A DNA stretch of 64,000 nucleotides from Magnetaquicoccus sp039908525 (GTDB lineage: Bacteria > Pseudomonadota > Magnetococcia > Magnetococcales > Magnetaquicoccaceae), in NCBI GenBank assembly GCA_039908525.1, contig JAMOAY010000018.1:39195-103194 (forward strand), written 5' to 3'. Within the stretch, counting starts at the first letter, position 1. Each line of letters opens with the position of its first letter. The translations under genes and the position numbers were made by a program. The notes under the pieces are model-generated. The model made no database searches. It was not told where the DNA came from and saw only the letters and a program-made list of their open reading frames with translations. This document shows positions 24,822-32,439 of this stretch, piece by piece.

Positions 24822-25555
24822 ACCCTGCCGCCACGGCGCCCGGCGACCCGCCAGCACCCGCCGCCCTGCCCTGGTCCACCATCCAGACCGTGTTGCTGGA
24901 CATGGACGGCACCCTGCTGGATCTCCACTTCGACAACACCTTCTTCCGGGAAACAGTGCCCCGGGCTCTGGCACAACAGCGCGCCATCCCCCTGGCGGAG
25001 GCCCGCTGTCTGTTGCAGGAGACCTACCGGGCGGTGGAGGGCACCCTGGCCTGGTATGACCTGGACCATTGGTCCCGGGTGTTGGGCATGGACATCCCCC
25101 TGCTCAAAGAGGAGGTGGCCCATCTGATCCAGCTCCATCCCCACACCCTGACCTTTCTGCAACGCCTGCAGCAGATGGGCAAGCGCACCCATCTGGTGAC
25201 CAACGCCCATGCCCGTTCCCTGACGCTCAAGCTGCAGCGCACCCCCATCGGCGCCTACTTCGACTCGGTCGTCTCCAGCCATGAGCTGGGCCGACCCAAA
25301 GAGGATGCCGGCTTCTGGCCCTTGTTGCAGGCACGCCTCGGCTTCGAGCGACCCACCACCCTGCTGGTGGATGATTCCGAACCGGTTTTGCAGGCGGCCC
25401 GGCGCTTCGACCTGGGGTTTTTGCGCCACATCGCCGCCCCCAGCTCCGGCCAACCTCCCACCCCCTCCCGCCACTTCGACTCGGTGCCGGATCTGGGCGC
25501 CCTGCTGCCTGAATTGTATGGAATTTTCGTTGACAACGGCGGGGTGCGCACGTAG
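24818..25555 (+). CDS. yrfG: HAD-superfamily GMP/IMP nucleotidase YrfG
   Basis: 245 residues. HAD motif I is LLDMDGTLLDLHFDN, motif II lies in THLVTNA, motif III has Lys in GRPKED, and motif IV is LLVDDSEPVL. The segment LHFDNTFFRETVPRALAQ and the cap region match YrfG, which removes phosphate from purine monophosphates. It is translationally coupled to argJ (ATGA overlap). The last codons contain the -35 and part of the -10 of the promoter for the magnetosome gene downstream. Confidence 0.88.
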   Translation: MNPAATAPGDPPAPAALPWSTIQTVLLDMDGTLLDLHFDNTFFRETVPRALAQQRAIPLAEARCLLQETYRAVEGTLAWYDLDHWSRVLGMDIPLLKEEVAHLIQLHPHTLTFLQRLQQMGKRTHLVTNAHARSLTLKLQRTPIGAYFDSVVSSHELGRPKEDAGFWPLLQARLGFERPTTLLVDDSEPVLQAARRFDLGFLRHIAAPSSGQPPTPSRHFDSVPDLGALLPELYGIFVDNGGVRT

Positions 25556-25558
25556 AAT
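25530..25558 (+). promoter_or_regulatory. Near-consensus sigma70 promoter of the Mms6/MamD-family gene
   Basis: TTGACA (25530-25535), exactly 17 bases, TAGAAT (25553-25558). The -35 is perfect and the -10 has five of six consensus bases. It lies across the end of yrfG and would give a leader of about 120 bases before the ATG at 25685. A strong constitutive promoter fits an abundant structural protein. Confidence 0.7.
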
Positions 25559-25684
25559 CCCCGGCGTTTTCTGGTCTCTTTGTTTGCCCGTTGGGGTGGA
25601 CCGTCGGCGCGCCGCAGGGTGGGCCGGCCGGAGATTGTCCAGTCTGTGGGACCCCCTCACCTTTCGCTTTGGGAGAATGTTACG

Positions 25685-26320
25685 ATGGCAACACCGACAG
25701 CTGCGGCGACTGCGACGCAGGCAGGCGCTGTGAATCCAGGGATTGTTCTGCGGGAAGCGGAGTGGACGCTGCCCAAGGCGGCCAAGGCAGCCAAGGGAGC
25801 CGCCGCCAAGGGGGGAGCGGTCAAAGGCACGGCGGTTGCCGCCAAGGGTACGGTGGCCAAGAGTACGGCGATCCAGGGGGCGGCTGTGCAAAACATGGTC
25901 CAGGCCAAGGTGGGTGTCGTCCCGCCGGGTCTGGAATGGGAATTGCCTGAAGTGGCCAAGGCCGGTGCGGCCAAGGGGGCAGCGGTCAAGGGGGCAGCGG
26001 TCAAGGGGGTCGTGACCCAGGGGGTGGTCAAGGGGGGTGCTGTGGCTGTGCAGGGTGGCGCAGCCGTCGGCACGGCAGCGGCGGCCGTGACCCCGGTCAA
26101 GACGGCGACCACCGCGACCGGGGTCGCCACGGCGGCCAAGTCGGCGGCAGGGGGTGGCACCCTCTGGAGCGGTACCGGCATGAACCTGGGCTGGGGATTG
26201 GGGCTGGGCGCCTGGGGACCGGTGGTTCTGCTGGGGGTGATGACGGCCGTGGGGGTGGGTGTTTATGGCTATCTGAAAAACCGTGCTGCGGGCGGAGAGA
26301 TCGAAGAGGCCGCTGCATGA
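25685..26320 (+). CDS. Mms6/MamD-family magnetosome membrane protein
   Basis: 211 residues. The C-terminal part has LWSGTGMNLGWGLGLGAWGP followed by a hydrophobic helix and YGYLKNR and a short acidic end (GGEIEEA). This Leu-Gly segment plus helix is the diagnostic module of Mms6, MamD (Mms7) and MamG, which sit in the magnetosome membrane and influence magnetite crystals. The N-terminal 140 residues are Ala/Lys/Val/Gly-rich with two imperfect repeats, each with an EWxLP core and then AKG/VKG strings. Length and the long N-terminal region are nearer to MamD than to Mms6, but I do not assign a symbol. The ATG at 25685 has GGGAG 9 bases upstream. The weak acidic tail differs from Mms6. Confidence 0.8.
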   Translation: MATPTAAATATQAGAVNPGIVLREAEWTLPKAAKAAKGAAAKGGAVKGTAVAAKGTVAKSTAIQGAAVQNMVQAKVGVVPPGLEWELPEVAKAGAAKGAAVKGAAVKGVVTQGVVKGGAVAVQGGAAVGTAAAAVTPVKTATTATGVATAAKSAAGGGTLWSGTGMNLGWGLGLGAWGPVVLLGVMTAVGVGVYGYLKNRAAGGEIEEAAA

Positions 26321-26329
26321 TCCAATCTT

Positions 26330-26386
26330 CCAGAGGGCTCTGCCCTCTGGGCTCCCGCCAGGGGAGATCATCTTCCCTGGACCCCA
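26330..26386 (-). repeat. Modular GC-rich hairpin repeat, copy C
   Basis: Two hairpins, CCAGAGGGCTCTGCCCTCTGG and CCAGGGGAGATCATCTTCCCTGG. They lie 10 bases after the stop of the Mms6/MamD-family gene and before the next promoter. They match modules at the right end of 44816-45363. In this place they may act as transcription terminator or mRNA stabiliser. Confidence 0.8.
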
Positions 26387-26421
26387 TGGGACTTCAGGGG
26401 TTTGTCTGCGCAGAATATCCT

Positions 26422-26450
26422 TTGAAATGGCACGGCAGGGGTGCGATACT
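26422..26450 (+). promoter_or_regulatory. Promoter of the unknown gene-mamK-CDF unit
   Basis: TTGAAA (26422-26427), 17 bases, GATACT (26445-26450), both close to consensus with ideal spacing. Transcription would start near 26457, about 40 bases before the ATG at 26496. The second magnetosome promoter in 1 kb, it makes mamK and its neighbours independent of the upstream gene. Confidence 0.6.
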
Positions 26451-26495
26451 GCCGCACATGGTGGTGTCTGGTTTGTTTGAGTGGAGAGTGAGGGC

Positions 26496-27080
26496 ATGAT
26501 GAGCGCGGAAGAGCACGACAACCCGGTTTCCCCAGACTCTGCCGTGGTGCTGACGCCTCTGCAGCTGGAAACCCTCGCGGCTCCTGCTACAGACTGGGTC
26601 GAACCCCTTGCGGTCACCCCTCTGGCCACCATCACCGATCTCTCGATCCCCGAGCCCGTCGTGCTCAACGCCGGGACGGAACAGGCGCCCTCCCCCGTCG
26701 ATCCACCCCCATCACCGCAAACCGTGCAGGTTCCCATCGAACCCCTGGGAGAGGGGCTGCTCAACCTGCTGGCCGGTACCGTGGAACAGGTGGTCAAGAC
26801 GGCCAGGGGGCTCTCCAGCCCTGCCAGAAAGAGAGACACCCCGCCGCGCAGCGCCCCGGCAGACTCGCCGGCCGCCGGCTTGCGCCAGGGAGTGACGGAG
26901 AGCGTTCGGGCGGTGACTGCGGAGGTGGGCGTGCTGGTGCACAACGGGGCCAACATCCTGGCGGGCTTGGCCGATTGTTTGCGTACGAGCCTCGACTGCA
27001 TGGGCCGGGTGATCCGTCATCCTGGCCAGCGGCCCTGTCGCAAACCTCAGCAACAAAACAGCGCCCCCCGCAGGGCATGA
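26496..27080 (+). CDS. Unknown protein between the MamD-like gene and mamK
   Basis: 194 residues, not recognised. The first 90 residues are rich in Pro, Val, Thr and Glu and probably disordered. The second part has two amphipathic stretches, GEGLLNLLAGTVEQVVKTA and VTAEVGVLVHNGANILAGL, that could form helices or lie on a membrane. The tail is basic (RPCRKPQQQ). No signal peptide. It shares a promoter with mamK and lies 78 bases upstream of it, so a role in magnetosome positioning or assembly is a guess from context. The start is ATG 26496 after GGAGAGTGAGGG; a GTG at 26481 is in frame. Confidence 0.6.
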   Translation: MMSAEEHDNPVSPDSAVVLTPLQLETLAAPATDWVEPLAVTPLATITDLSIPEPVVLNAGTEQAPSPVDPPPSPQTVQVPIEPLGEGLLNLLAGTVEQVVKTARGLSSPARKRDTPPRSAPADSPAAGLRQGVTESVRAVTAEVGVLVHNGANILAGLADCLRTSLDCMGRVIRHPGQRPCRKPQQQNSAPRRA

Positions 27081-27158
27081 AGCCCGTTTGCGCCGCTCCG
27101 GCACAGGACAGGCAAAAAAAATGTTTTTCAATGACTTCAGCGAATAGGCGAGGACACA

Positions 27159-28202
27159 ATGGCGATCGGGAATCCTCACAATGCACTGTTGTTGGGCATC
27201 GATTTTGGCACCTCCCGCACGGCGGTGATGAGCAACCGCAAGTGCAAGGAGCTGGTGCACTCGGTGGTGGGTTACCCGCGGGATATCATCGGCGTCAAGA
27301 TCCTCAACCGGACACAGGTGATCGGCGTTGAGGCGCTGGAGAAACGCTCTTTATTGGAGCTGCACTTCCCCCTGGAGAATGGGGTTTTGCGGGAGGGCAG
27401 CGACAAAGAGCTGGAGGCGGCCCACGAGCTGTTGCGCTATACCATCGAACTGGCCGAACCGCGGGCGGGCGAGAAGATCTGCGGTGTCATCGGTGTCCCG
27501 GCCAGGGCCTCGACCGCCAACAAAGAGCAGCTGCTCAAGCTAACCGAGGGGCTGATGGATATCGCCATGGTGGTCTCCGAACCGTTCATGGTGGCCTATG
27601 GTCTTTCCAAGCTGACCAATGCCTTCATCGTCGATATCGGCGCCGGCACCACAGACATCTGCGCCATGAAGGGAACGGTGCCTTCGGTGGACAACCAGGC
27701 AACCATCCTCAAGGGGGGCGACTATATCGACGAGTTGCTGGTCTCCGCCATTCACGACGCCTATCCCACGGCACAACTGGACCGTCATGTCGCCCGGCGC
27801 ATCAAGGAAAAGGCCTCCTTTGTCGGTGAACCGGGGGATCCGATCACCCAGATCCTGCGTCTCAACGGCAAGCCCACCGAGGTGGACCTGACCGATGCCC
27901 TGCGCAGCACCTGCGAGACGATCGTGCCCGATATCGTCGAGCACCTGAAACGGTTGCTGCTGGTCTTCGACGCCGACCATCAGGCCGAGGCGTTGACCAA
28001 CATCATCCTCGCCGGCGGCGGCTCCCGCATCCGGGGTCTGGGGGCCATGATCGGCCATCATCTGCGGGAGTACGGAGATGTACGGGTGACCATGGTGGCC
28101 GACCCCGATTTCAGTGGCGCCCAGGGGGCTCTCAAGCTGGCCATGGAGTTGCCACCGGAATACTGGAATCAGATCGGCGACGTGGTCGGCACGGTGGCCT
28201 AG
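27159..28202 (+). CDS. mamK: Magnetosome actin-like protein MamK
   Basis: 347 residues, the length of known MamK. Actin-fold motifs in order: phosphate-1 GIDFGTSRTAV (13-23), connect-1 with VVSEPFMVAYGL including Glu141, phosphate-2 VDIGAGTTDICAMKGT with Asp159, and adenosine motif LAGGGSRIRGLG. The segments VGYPRDIIGVK, VIGVPARASTANK and the end PPEYWNQIGDV are specific to MamK rather than MreB or ParM. MamK polymerises into filaments that align the magnetosome chain; the two acidic residues are those needed for ATP hydrolysis. GAGG precedes the ATG. The next gene, a CDF transporter, starts 21 bases downstream. Confidence 0.95.
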   Translation: MAIGNPHNALLLGIDFGTSRTAVMSNRKCKELVHSVVGYPRDIIGVKILNRTQVIGVEALEKRSLLELHFPLENGVLREGSDKELEAAHELLRYTIELAEPRAGEKICGVIGVPARASTANKEQLLKLTEGLMDIAMVVSEPFMVAYGLSKLTNAFIVDIGAGTTDICAMKGTVPSVDNQATILKGGDYIDELLVSAIHDAYPTAQLDRHVARRIKEKASFVGEPGDPITQILRLNGKPTEVDLTDALRSTCETIVPDIVEHLKRLLLVFDADHQAEALTNIILAGGGSRIRGLGAMIGHHLREYGDVRVTMVADPDFSGAQGALKLAMELPPEYWNQIGDVVGTVA

Positions 28203-28223
28203 TCCAGGAATCCTGCAGGCAGA

Positions 28224-29225
28224 ATGCCGTCTACCGACATGCAATCACCCCTCCGCCCCGCGACGGACACCGCCGGGCACGAGACCAAACTGGAACAGGC
28301 TCCCACCGTGGATGAGGGGGGGCTGCCTCCTTTCTGGCTGGAACACCCGGCCCCGGTGGCGCATAAAAAGTGTCGCGACTGCCGCGTGGAGGCGGTGTGG
28401 TGGGATCTGTTCGTCGCTCTGGGAGACTCCCTGTTCATGGCCTTGCTGGGCTGGATCACCGGCAGCATGGCGCTGCATGGGCAGGCACTGCTCTCTCTGG
28501 GTGACTTCTTCAACAAGGGGGTCACGCTGCTCAGCATCAAGACGGCGGCCAAACCCCCCAGCCGCCGTTTCCCCTACGGTTTCGGAAAAATTCAGTTTCT
28601 GTCGGCTGCCCTGGTGGGTATCACTCTGCTGCTGGGGTCGGTGCTCTTCATCTACGACAACCTGCAGAGCATCCACCAGGGAGTTCTGGTGGTGCCCAGC
28701 ATGCTCGCCCTGTCGGGTCCGGTGCTGAGCATGATCGCCAGCCTTGTCATGTATCGCTACCTGTTGTGCGTCAGCGAACATTTCAACAACCTGGCCTTGA
28801 CCGCTGCGGCCATGGACAACCGTCAGGATATGTATGCCACGGCAGCCCTGTTGCTGGGCATTCTCTTCTCCATCATCGGCTGGCCCGTGGCCGACCACGC
28901 GGCGGCCATCCTGGTCTCTCTGTTCACCATCCAGATCGGCTTTTCCATTGCCAACCGGGCTGTGCATGGTCTGTTGGACGGTTCCATCCCGGCCCGGGTA
29001 CTGCGGCAGATCCGCTCCGTCACCCTGCAAGTTCCCGGTGTACTGGGTGTGACGCGGTTGCGGGGGCGCATGCTGGGCGAGTCCTGGGAGATCGACCTGC
29101 AGATCCTGGTCGATGGCGCCCTGCCCACCCACGACACCCATCAGACGGCCCTTCTGGTGCGCCAGGCCATCCTGCATCAGGTGCGCTACACCGAGTCTGT
29201 CCACATCAGCCTTCTGCCCCAATAG
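28224..29225 (+). CDS. MamB-like cation diffusion facilitator with altered metal site
   Basis: 333 residues. The segment KKCRDCRVEAVWWDLF matches the CRDC start of MamB, but here it follows an extra 48 residues. The CDF core (about 55-235) and a C-terminal cytoplasmic domain (about 245-330, LRGRMLGESWEIDLQILVDG) are complete. The TM5 site keeps the two Asp in MDNRQD. In TM2 the usual D-x3-H-x3-D site reads QALLSLGD, so the first Asp and the His are lost and only the last Asp remains. MamB/MamM move iron into magnetosomes; this paralogue may be regulatory or have another specificity. Its place right after mamK supports a magnetosome role. Confidence 0.85.
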   Translation: MPSTDMQSPLRPATDTAGHETKLEQAPTVDEGGLPPFWLEHPAPVAHKKCRDCRVEAVWWDLFVALGDSLFMALLGWITGSMALHGQALLSLGDFFNKGVTLLSIKTAAKPPSRRFPYGFGKIQFLSAALVGITLLLGSVLFIYDNLQSIHQGVLVVPSMLALSGPVLSMIASLVMYRYLLCVSEHFNNLALTAAAMDNRQDMYATAALLLGILFSIIGWPVADHAAAILVSLFTIQIGFSIANRAVHGLLDGSIPARVLRQIRSVTLQVPGVLGVTRLRGRMLGESWEIDLQILVDGALPTHDTHQTALLVRQAILHQVRYTESVHISLLPQ

Positions 29226-29529
29226 CCTTTGCCCCGCCATATTCATGGACCTCTAATAATGATATTTGAAAGATTAACTATTAATAAGTTCTAATATATA
29301 TCGTCACCCAACGACACGGATGCTCTCCTGAAAAAACATGATGTAAATCAAAAATATATCATGCCATTTTGATTGTTTCTGACCCTATCAGGAATTTTTT
29401 TCGTTGACATAAGACACGGAGCGGTATTACCGTCACACACCGTGAAGAAACAGTTAAGTATCTTGGCCGAGGGCGCCGCAGAAGGCTCCCTGCCTGGAAT
29501 GGTTTACAGCAATTCGGGAGACCGCTGCG
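29226..29529 (+). other. AT-rich control region upstream of the sulfide oxidation genes
   Basis: No coding sequence was seen. The stretch 29255-29400 is far more AT-rich than its surroundings. It holds an FNR/CRP-like box (29338-29351) and a TTGACA (29404-29409) with TATTAC 15 bases later (29425-29430), a possible but short-spaced promoter for the genes downstream. Confidence 0.5.
29338..29351 (+). promoter_or_regulatory. FNR/CRP-family box
   Basis: ATGAT-GTAA-ATCAA differs from the FNR consensus TTGAT-N4-ATCAA in one base. It lies in the AT-rich region upstream of the DUF302-fccAB genes, roughly 50-60 bases before the candidate -35, a usual activator position. Oxygen control of sulfide oxidation would make sense, but this is inference. 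Confidence 0.4.
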
Positions 29530-30112
29530 ATGGCTCTGTTCAAAAATCTTTTTGCTTTGATCGGTTTGATGGTGTTGTTGGGGGGGGGGGTACGGCTACG
29601 TCAAGATGGCGCCGATTCTGGCGGAGTTTGATCCGGGCTATATGAAGATCTATAAAGAGTTCGCAACTTCCCTGCTGACAACGCGGGACCCGGGTGAGGC
29701 CATGATGTGGGCGGTCCCGGTGGAGGATCCCAAGCTGACGGTCGAGGAGGTCAAGGATGCCCTGAAGAGCCTGGCGTCGGCCCGCAATTTTCTCTTTGTG
29801 GGAGAGGCTCCCTTCTACAAACAGGTGGAGGCGGTGACCGGCAAGAAATATCGACATGTCGCCTTCCTCTCTTTTTGCGATGTGAATGTCGGCAAGATGA
29901 TGGCGGACTACCGGGATGCCTATACCGGGTTCATGCCTTGCCGTATCTCGGTGGTGGAGGACAAATCGGGCAAGTTGTGGCTGTACACCATGAACCTCGA
30001 CATGATGATTCACGGTGGTCGTCGTCTGCCGGAGGATCTGCGCAAGGAGGCGTTGCGCGTCCGGAATGTGATTTGGGAGATGGTGCACGGTGCGGCAAAG
30101 GGTGAATTTTAG
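29530..30112 (+). CDS. DUF302-domain membrane protein, interrupted by a G-tract frameshift
   Basis: From the ATG at 29530 (GGGAG 9 bases upstream) the frame reads MALFKNLFALIGLMVLLGGG, a clear membrane anchor. It then shifts at a run of 11 G (29580-29590) and soon stops. With one G fewer it continues as YGYVKMAPILAEFDPGY into the open frame that runs to 30112. That frame carries the DUF302-like domain (MWAVPVEDPKLTVEEVKDAL, AFLSFCDVNVGKMMADY, GKLWLYTMNLDMMIHGG). As written only the part from ATG 29606 is open. The cause may be tract length variation in the population or a base-calling error. It is the first gene before fccAB and probably periplasm-facing. Confidence 0.7.
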
Positions 30113-30223
30113 CAGTGGGTTCTGCCTGGGATGCGCAGCGGGTTTTCGTCTGCTCCACCGGGGATGGGGGAGGGGGCGCGGTGTTCCGGGGGGCCTCAAC
30201 TCAATAGCAATGGGAGGAAAATC

Positions 30224-30850
30224 ATGCAAAAAAGAAAAATTCGCGCGTTGACAGTGGCGGGTGGGTTGTTGGCGGGTGTGGTGTTGCTGGGCTCCTCCTC
30301 TGCCGAGGCCGGTGCCACCGCTGCCATGTTGGCCAACACCTGTGCCGGCTGTCATGGAACCAACGGGGTTTCCGGTGGTCCGGCCATGCCGACCATTGCC
30401 GGCATGCCTGCCAAGTACCTGAAGGAGGTCATGGCCGCTTTCAAGAGCGACAAGCGCCCCTCCACCATCATGGGTCGTCTGGCCAAGGGCTATTCGGACG
30501 AAGAGATCGCGTTGATTGCCGACTTCTTTGCCAAGCAGAAATGGCAGAATGCGCAGAGCGCCCCCCAGTCCAAGATGGCCACGCCGGTGAATGCCACGCT
30601 GGCCAAGCAGGGTGAGAAGACCACCAAGGCGGCCAAGTGTGACAAGTGCCACGAGGACAACGGGGTGTTCCAGGATGATGACACGCCGCGCATGGCCGGG
30701 CAGTGGTTGGACTATCTCCGTTTCAAGGTGCAGGATCTCAAAAATCCGGCCATCACCGTGCCTCAGGCCGACAAGATGAAGGCCGGGATTGACAAATTGT
30801 CTGCGGAAGAGTTGGAAGCCGTGGCCCATTTTTATGCCAGCCAGAAGTGA
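30224..30850 (+). CDS. fccA: Diheme cytochrome subunit of flavocytochrome c sulfide dehydrogenase
   Basis: 208 residues with a signal peptide (KIRALTVAGGLLAGVVLLGSSSAEA) and two heme c sites, CAGCH near residue 40 and CDKCH near 139, in a cytochrome c4/c553-like double fold. Distal Met candidates are in PAMPTIAGMP and PRMAGQW. It is followed 21 bases later by fccB, so it should be the electron-accepting subunit that passes sulfide-derived electrons to soluble cytochromes in the periplasm. GGGAGG stands 6 bases before the ATG; the open frame up to 30131 is not used. Confidence 0.9.
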   Translation: MQKRKIRALTVAGGLLAGVVLLGSSSAEAGATAAMLANTCAGCHGTNGVSGGPAMPTIAGMPAKYLKEVMAAFKSDKRPSTIMGRLAKGYSDEEIALIADFFAKQKWQNAQSAPQSKMATPVNATLAKQGEKTTKAAKCDKCHEDNGVFQDDDTPRMAGQWLDYLRFKVQDLKNPAITVPQADKMKAGIDKLSAEELEAVAHFYASQK

Positions 30851-30871
30851 CCGTAGAGGAGATCATATACC

Positions 30872-32179
30872 ATGACCAATTTGACACGTAGAGGGTTTAT
30901 CAAACTGACCGGTGGTGCGGCGGCTGTCGGCCTGACCTCCTCTCTGGTGGCGCCGAGCATTGTGGGCGCTGCCCAGCAGCAGGTGGTGGTGGTTGGTGGC
31001 GGCTATGGCGGGGCGGTGGCGGCCAAGTATATTCGCATGGCCGATCCCAAGATTCAGGTGACGCTGATCGAGAAGAGCGCCGACTACTACTCCTGCCCGT
31101 TGAGCAACTGGGTGGTGGCGGGCTTCCGGGACATGGCCCTGCAGAAGTGGGGCTATGATGGCCTCAAGAAGCATGGTATCACGGTGGTGATTGACGAGGT
31201 GACCGGCATCGATCCGGCGGGCCAGACGGTCAAGACGGCGGGTGGCAAGAGTTTCAAGTATGACCGCCTGGTGGTCTCTCCCGGTGTGGACTTCAAGGAG
31301 TTCCCCGGCTACGACGCGGCAGCACAGGCCAAGATTGTACACGCCTGGAAGGCGGGACCGGAGACGGTCACCCTGGCCAAGCAGTTGGCGGCCATGCAAG
31401 ATGGGGACACCTTCATTCTGGTGGCGCCGGCCGATCCCTACCGCTGTCCGCCCGGGCCCTACGAGCGGGCCAGTCTGGTCGCCCACTACCTGAAGAAGAA
31501 CAAGCCCAAATCGAAGCTGGTGATCCTGGATGCCAAGCCCAAGTTTTCCAAGCAGGGGCTGTTCCAGGAGGGGTGGACCCAGTTGTATGGTTTCGGTACC
31601 GACAACAGCATCATCAAATGGGTCTCCGGCGCCGAAGGGGGCAAGGTGGTGCGGGTGGATGCCAAGGAGATGGCGGTCTACACCGACAACAACGGTTTCG
31701 AAGAGAAGCATGTTGGCGCCTGCATCAACTTCATTCCGCCCAATGTGGCCGGCAGCATTGCCAAGGCGGCCGGTTTGACCAACGAGTCCGGCTGGTGCCC
31801 GGTGAATCTGGCCACCTTTGAATCCAAGTTGCACAAGGGGGTGTTTGTCATCGGTGACTCCAGCGCCTCGGGCGGCATGCCGAAGTCCGGCTATGCGGCC
31901 AACTCCCAGGCCAAGGTGGTGGCTGCGGCGATCGTGGCCCAGTTGAATGGTCAGGAACCGGGGGAAGCCTCTTACGTCAACACCTGCTACAGCATGCTGA
32001 GCCCGACCTACGGCATCTCGGTGGCGGCCGTCTGGAAGTTTGATCCGGCCACTCCGGACAAGGTCAAGGAGATCGTCAGCGGGGTCTCTCCTGCCAAGGC
32101 GGCGGAGTATGTCCGCAAACAGGAGGCGTTGTATAACGAGAGCTGGTACCAGAGCATCATGGCCGATACGTTCGGTTGA
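30872..32179 (+). CDS. fccB: Flavoprotein subunit of flavocytochrome c sulfide dehydrogenase
   Basis: 435 residues. Tat leader TRRGFIKLTGG and a hydrophobic stretch, then the FAD dinucleotide motif VVVVGGGYGGAVAA. Cys in YYSCPLSN is at about position 41-42 of the mature protein, the place where FAD is covalently bound in Allochromatium FccB. Cys in PYRCPPGPYE and in VNTCYSML are where the redox-active disulfide pair is expected. C-terminal FAD contact is in GVFVIGDSSASGGMPKSG. It oxidises sulfide to sulfur or polysulfide in the periplasm and passes electrons to FccA. A perfect hairpin terminator follows at 32287. Confidence 0.93.
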   Translation: MTNLTRRGFIKLTGGAAAVGLTSSLVAPSIVGAAQQQVVVVGGGYGGAVAAKYIRMADPKIQVTLIEKSADYYSCPLSNWVVAGFRDMALQKWGYDGLKKHGITVVIDEVTGIDPAGQTVKTAGGKSFKYDRLVVSPGVDFKEFPGYDAAAQAKIVHAWKAGPETVTLAKQLAAMQDGDTFILVAPADPYRCPPGPYERASLVAHYLKKNKPKSKLVILDAKPKFSKQGLFQEGWTQLYGFGTDNSIIKWVSGAEGGKVVRVDAKEMAVYTDNNGFEEKHVGACINFIPPNVAGSIAKAAGLTNESGWCPVNLATFESKLHKGVFVIGDSSASGGMPKSGYAANSQAKVVAAAIVAQLNGQEPGEASYVNTCYSMLSPTYGISVAAVWKFDPATPDKVKEIVSGVSPAKAAEYVRKQEALYNESWYQSIMADTFG

Positions 32180-32286
32180 GTCTGTCCAGAGGCGTGCTGC
32201 CGGCCAGGGTGACGGGTCCGGGGGCTTTGCCTCTGGGTTCGTCGTGGGCCAAGCCATGAGCAAGGCCATCTGGTCGGATCCTGTCA

Positions 32287-32319
32287 ACGAGGTGTGGTAG
32301 CAGACCACACCTCGTTTTT
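32287..32319 (+). terminator. Rho-independent terminator after fccB
   Basis: Perfect 12-bp stem ACGAGGTGTGGT / ACCACACCTCGT with loop AGCAG, followed directly by a T run. It lies about 107 bases after the fccB stop and closes the DUF302-fccAB unit. A weak relic of the hairpin repeat family sits just before it (around 32212-32233). Confidence 0.85.
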
Positions 32320-32439
32320 GTCGGTACGCCCTTGCGAGGCAGGGGTCTCTGCGTTATTCTGCACCACGAAAAGGTCCGGAGCGGGCGTACACGAGACAGC
32401 CCGCTCAGGCGGCACACCACGGAGATGGGGGAGGATGGC

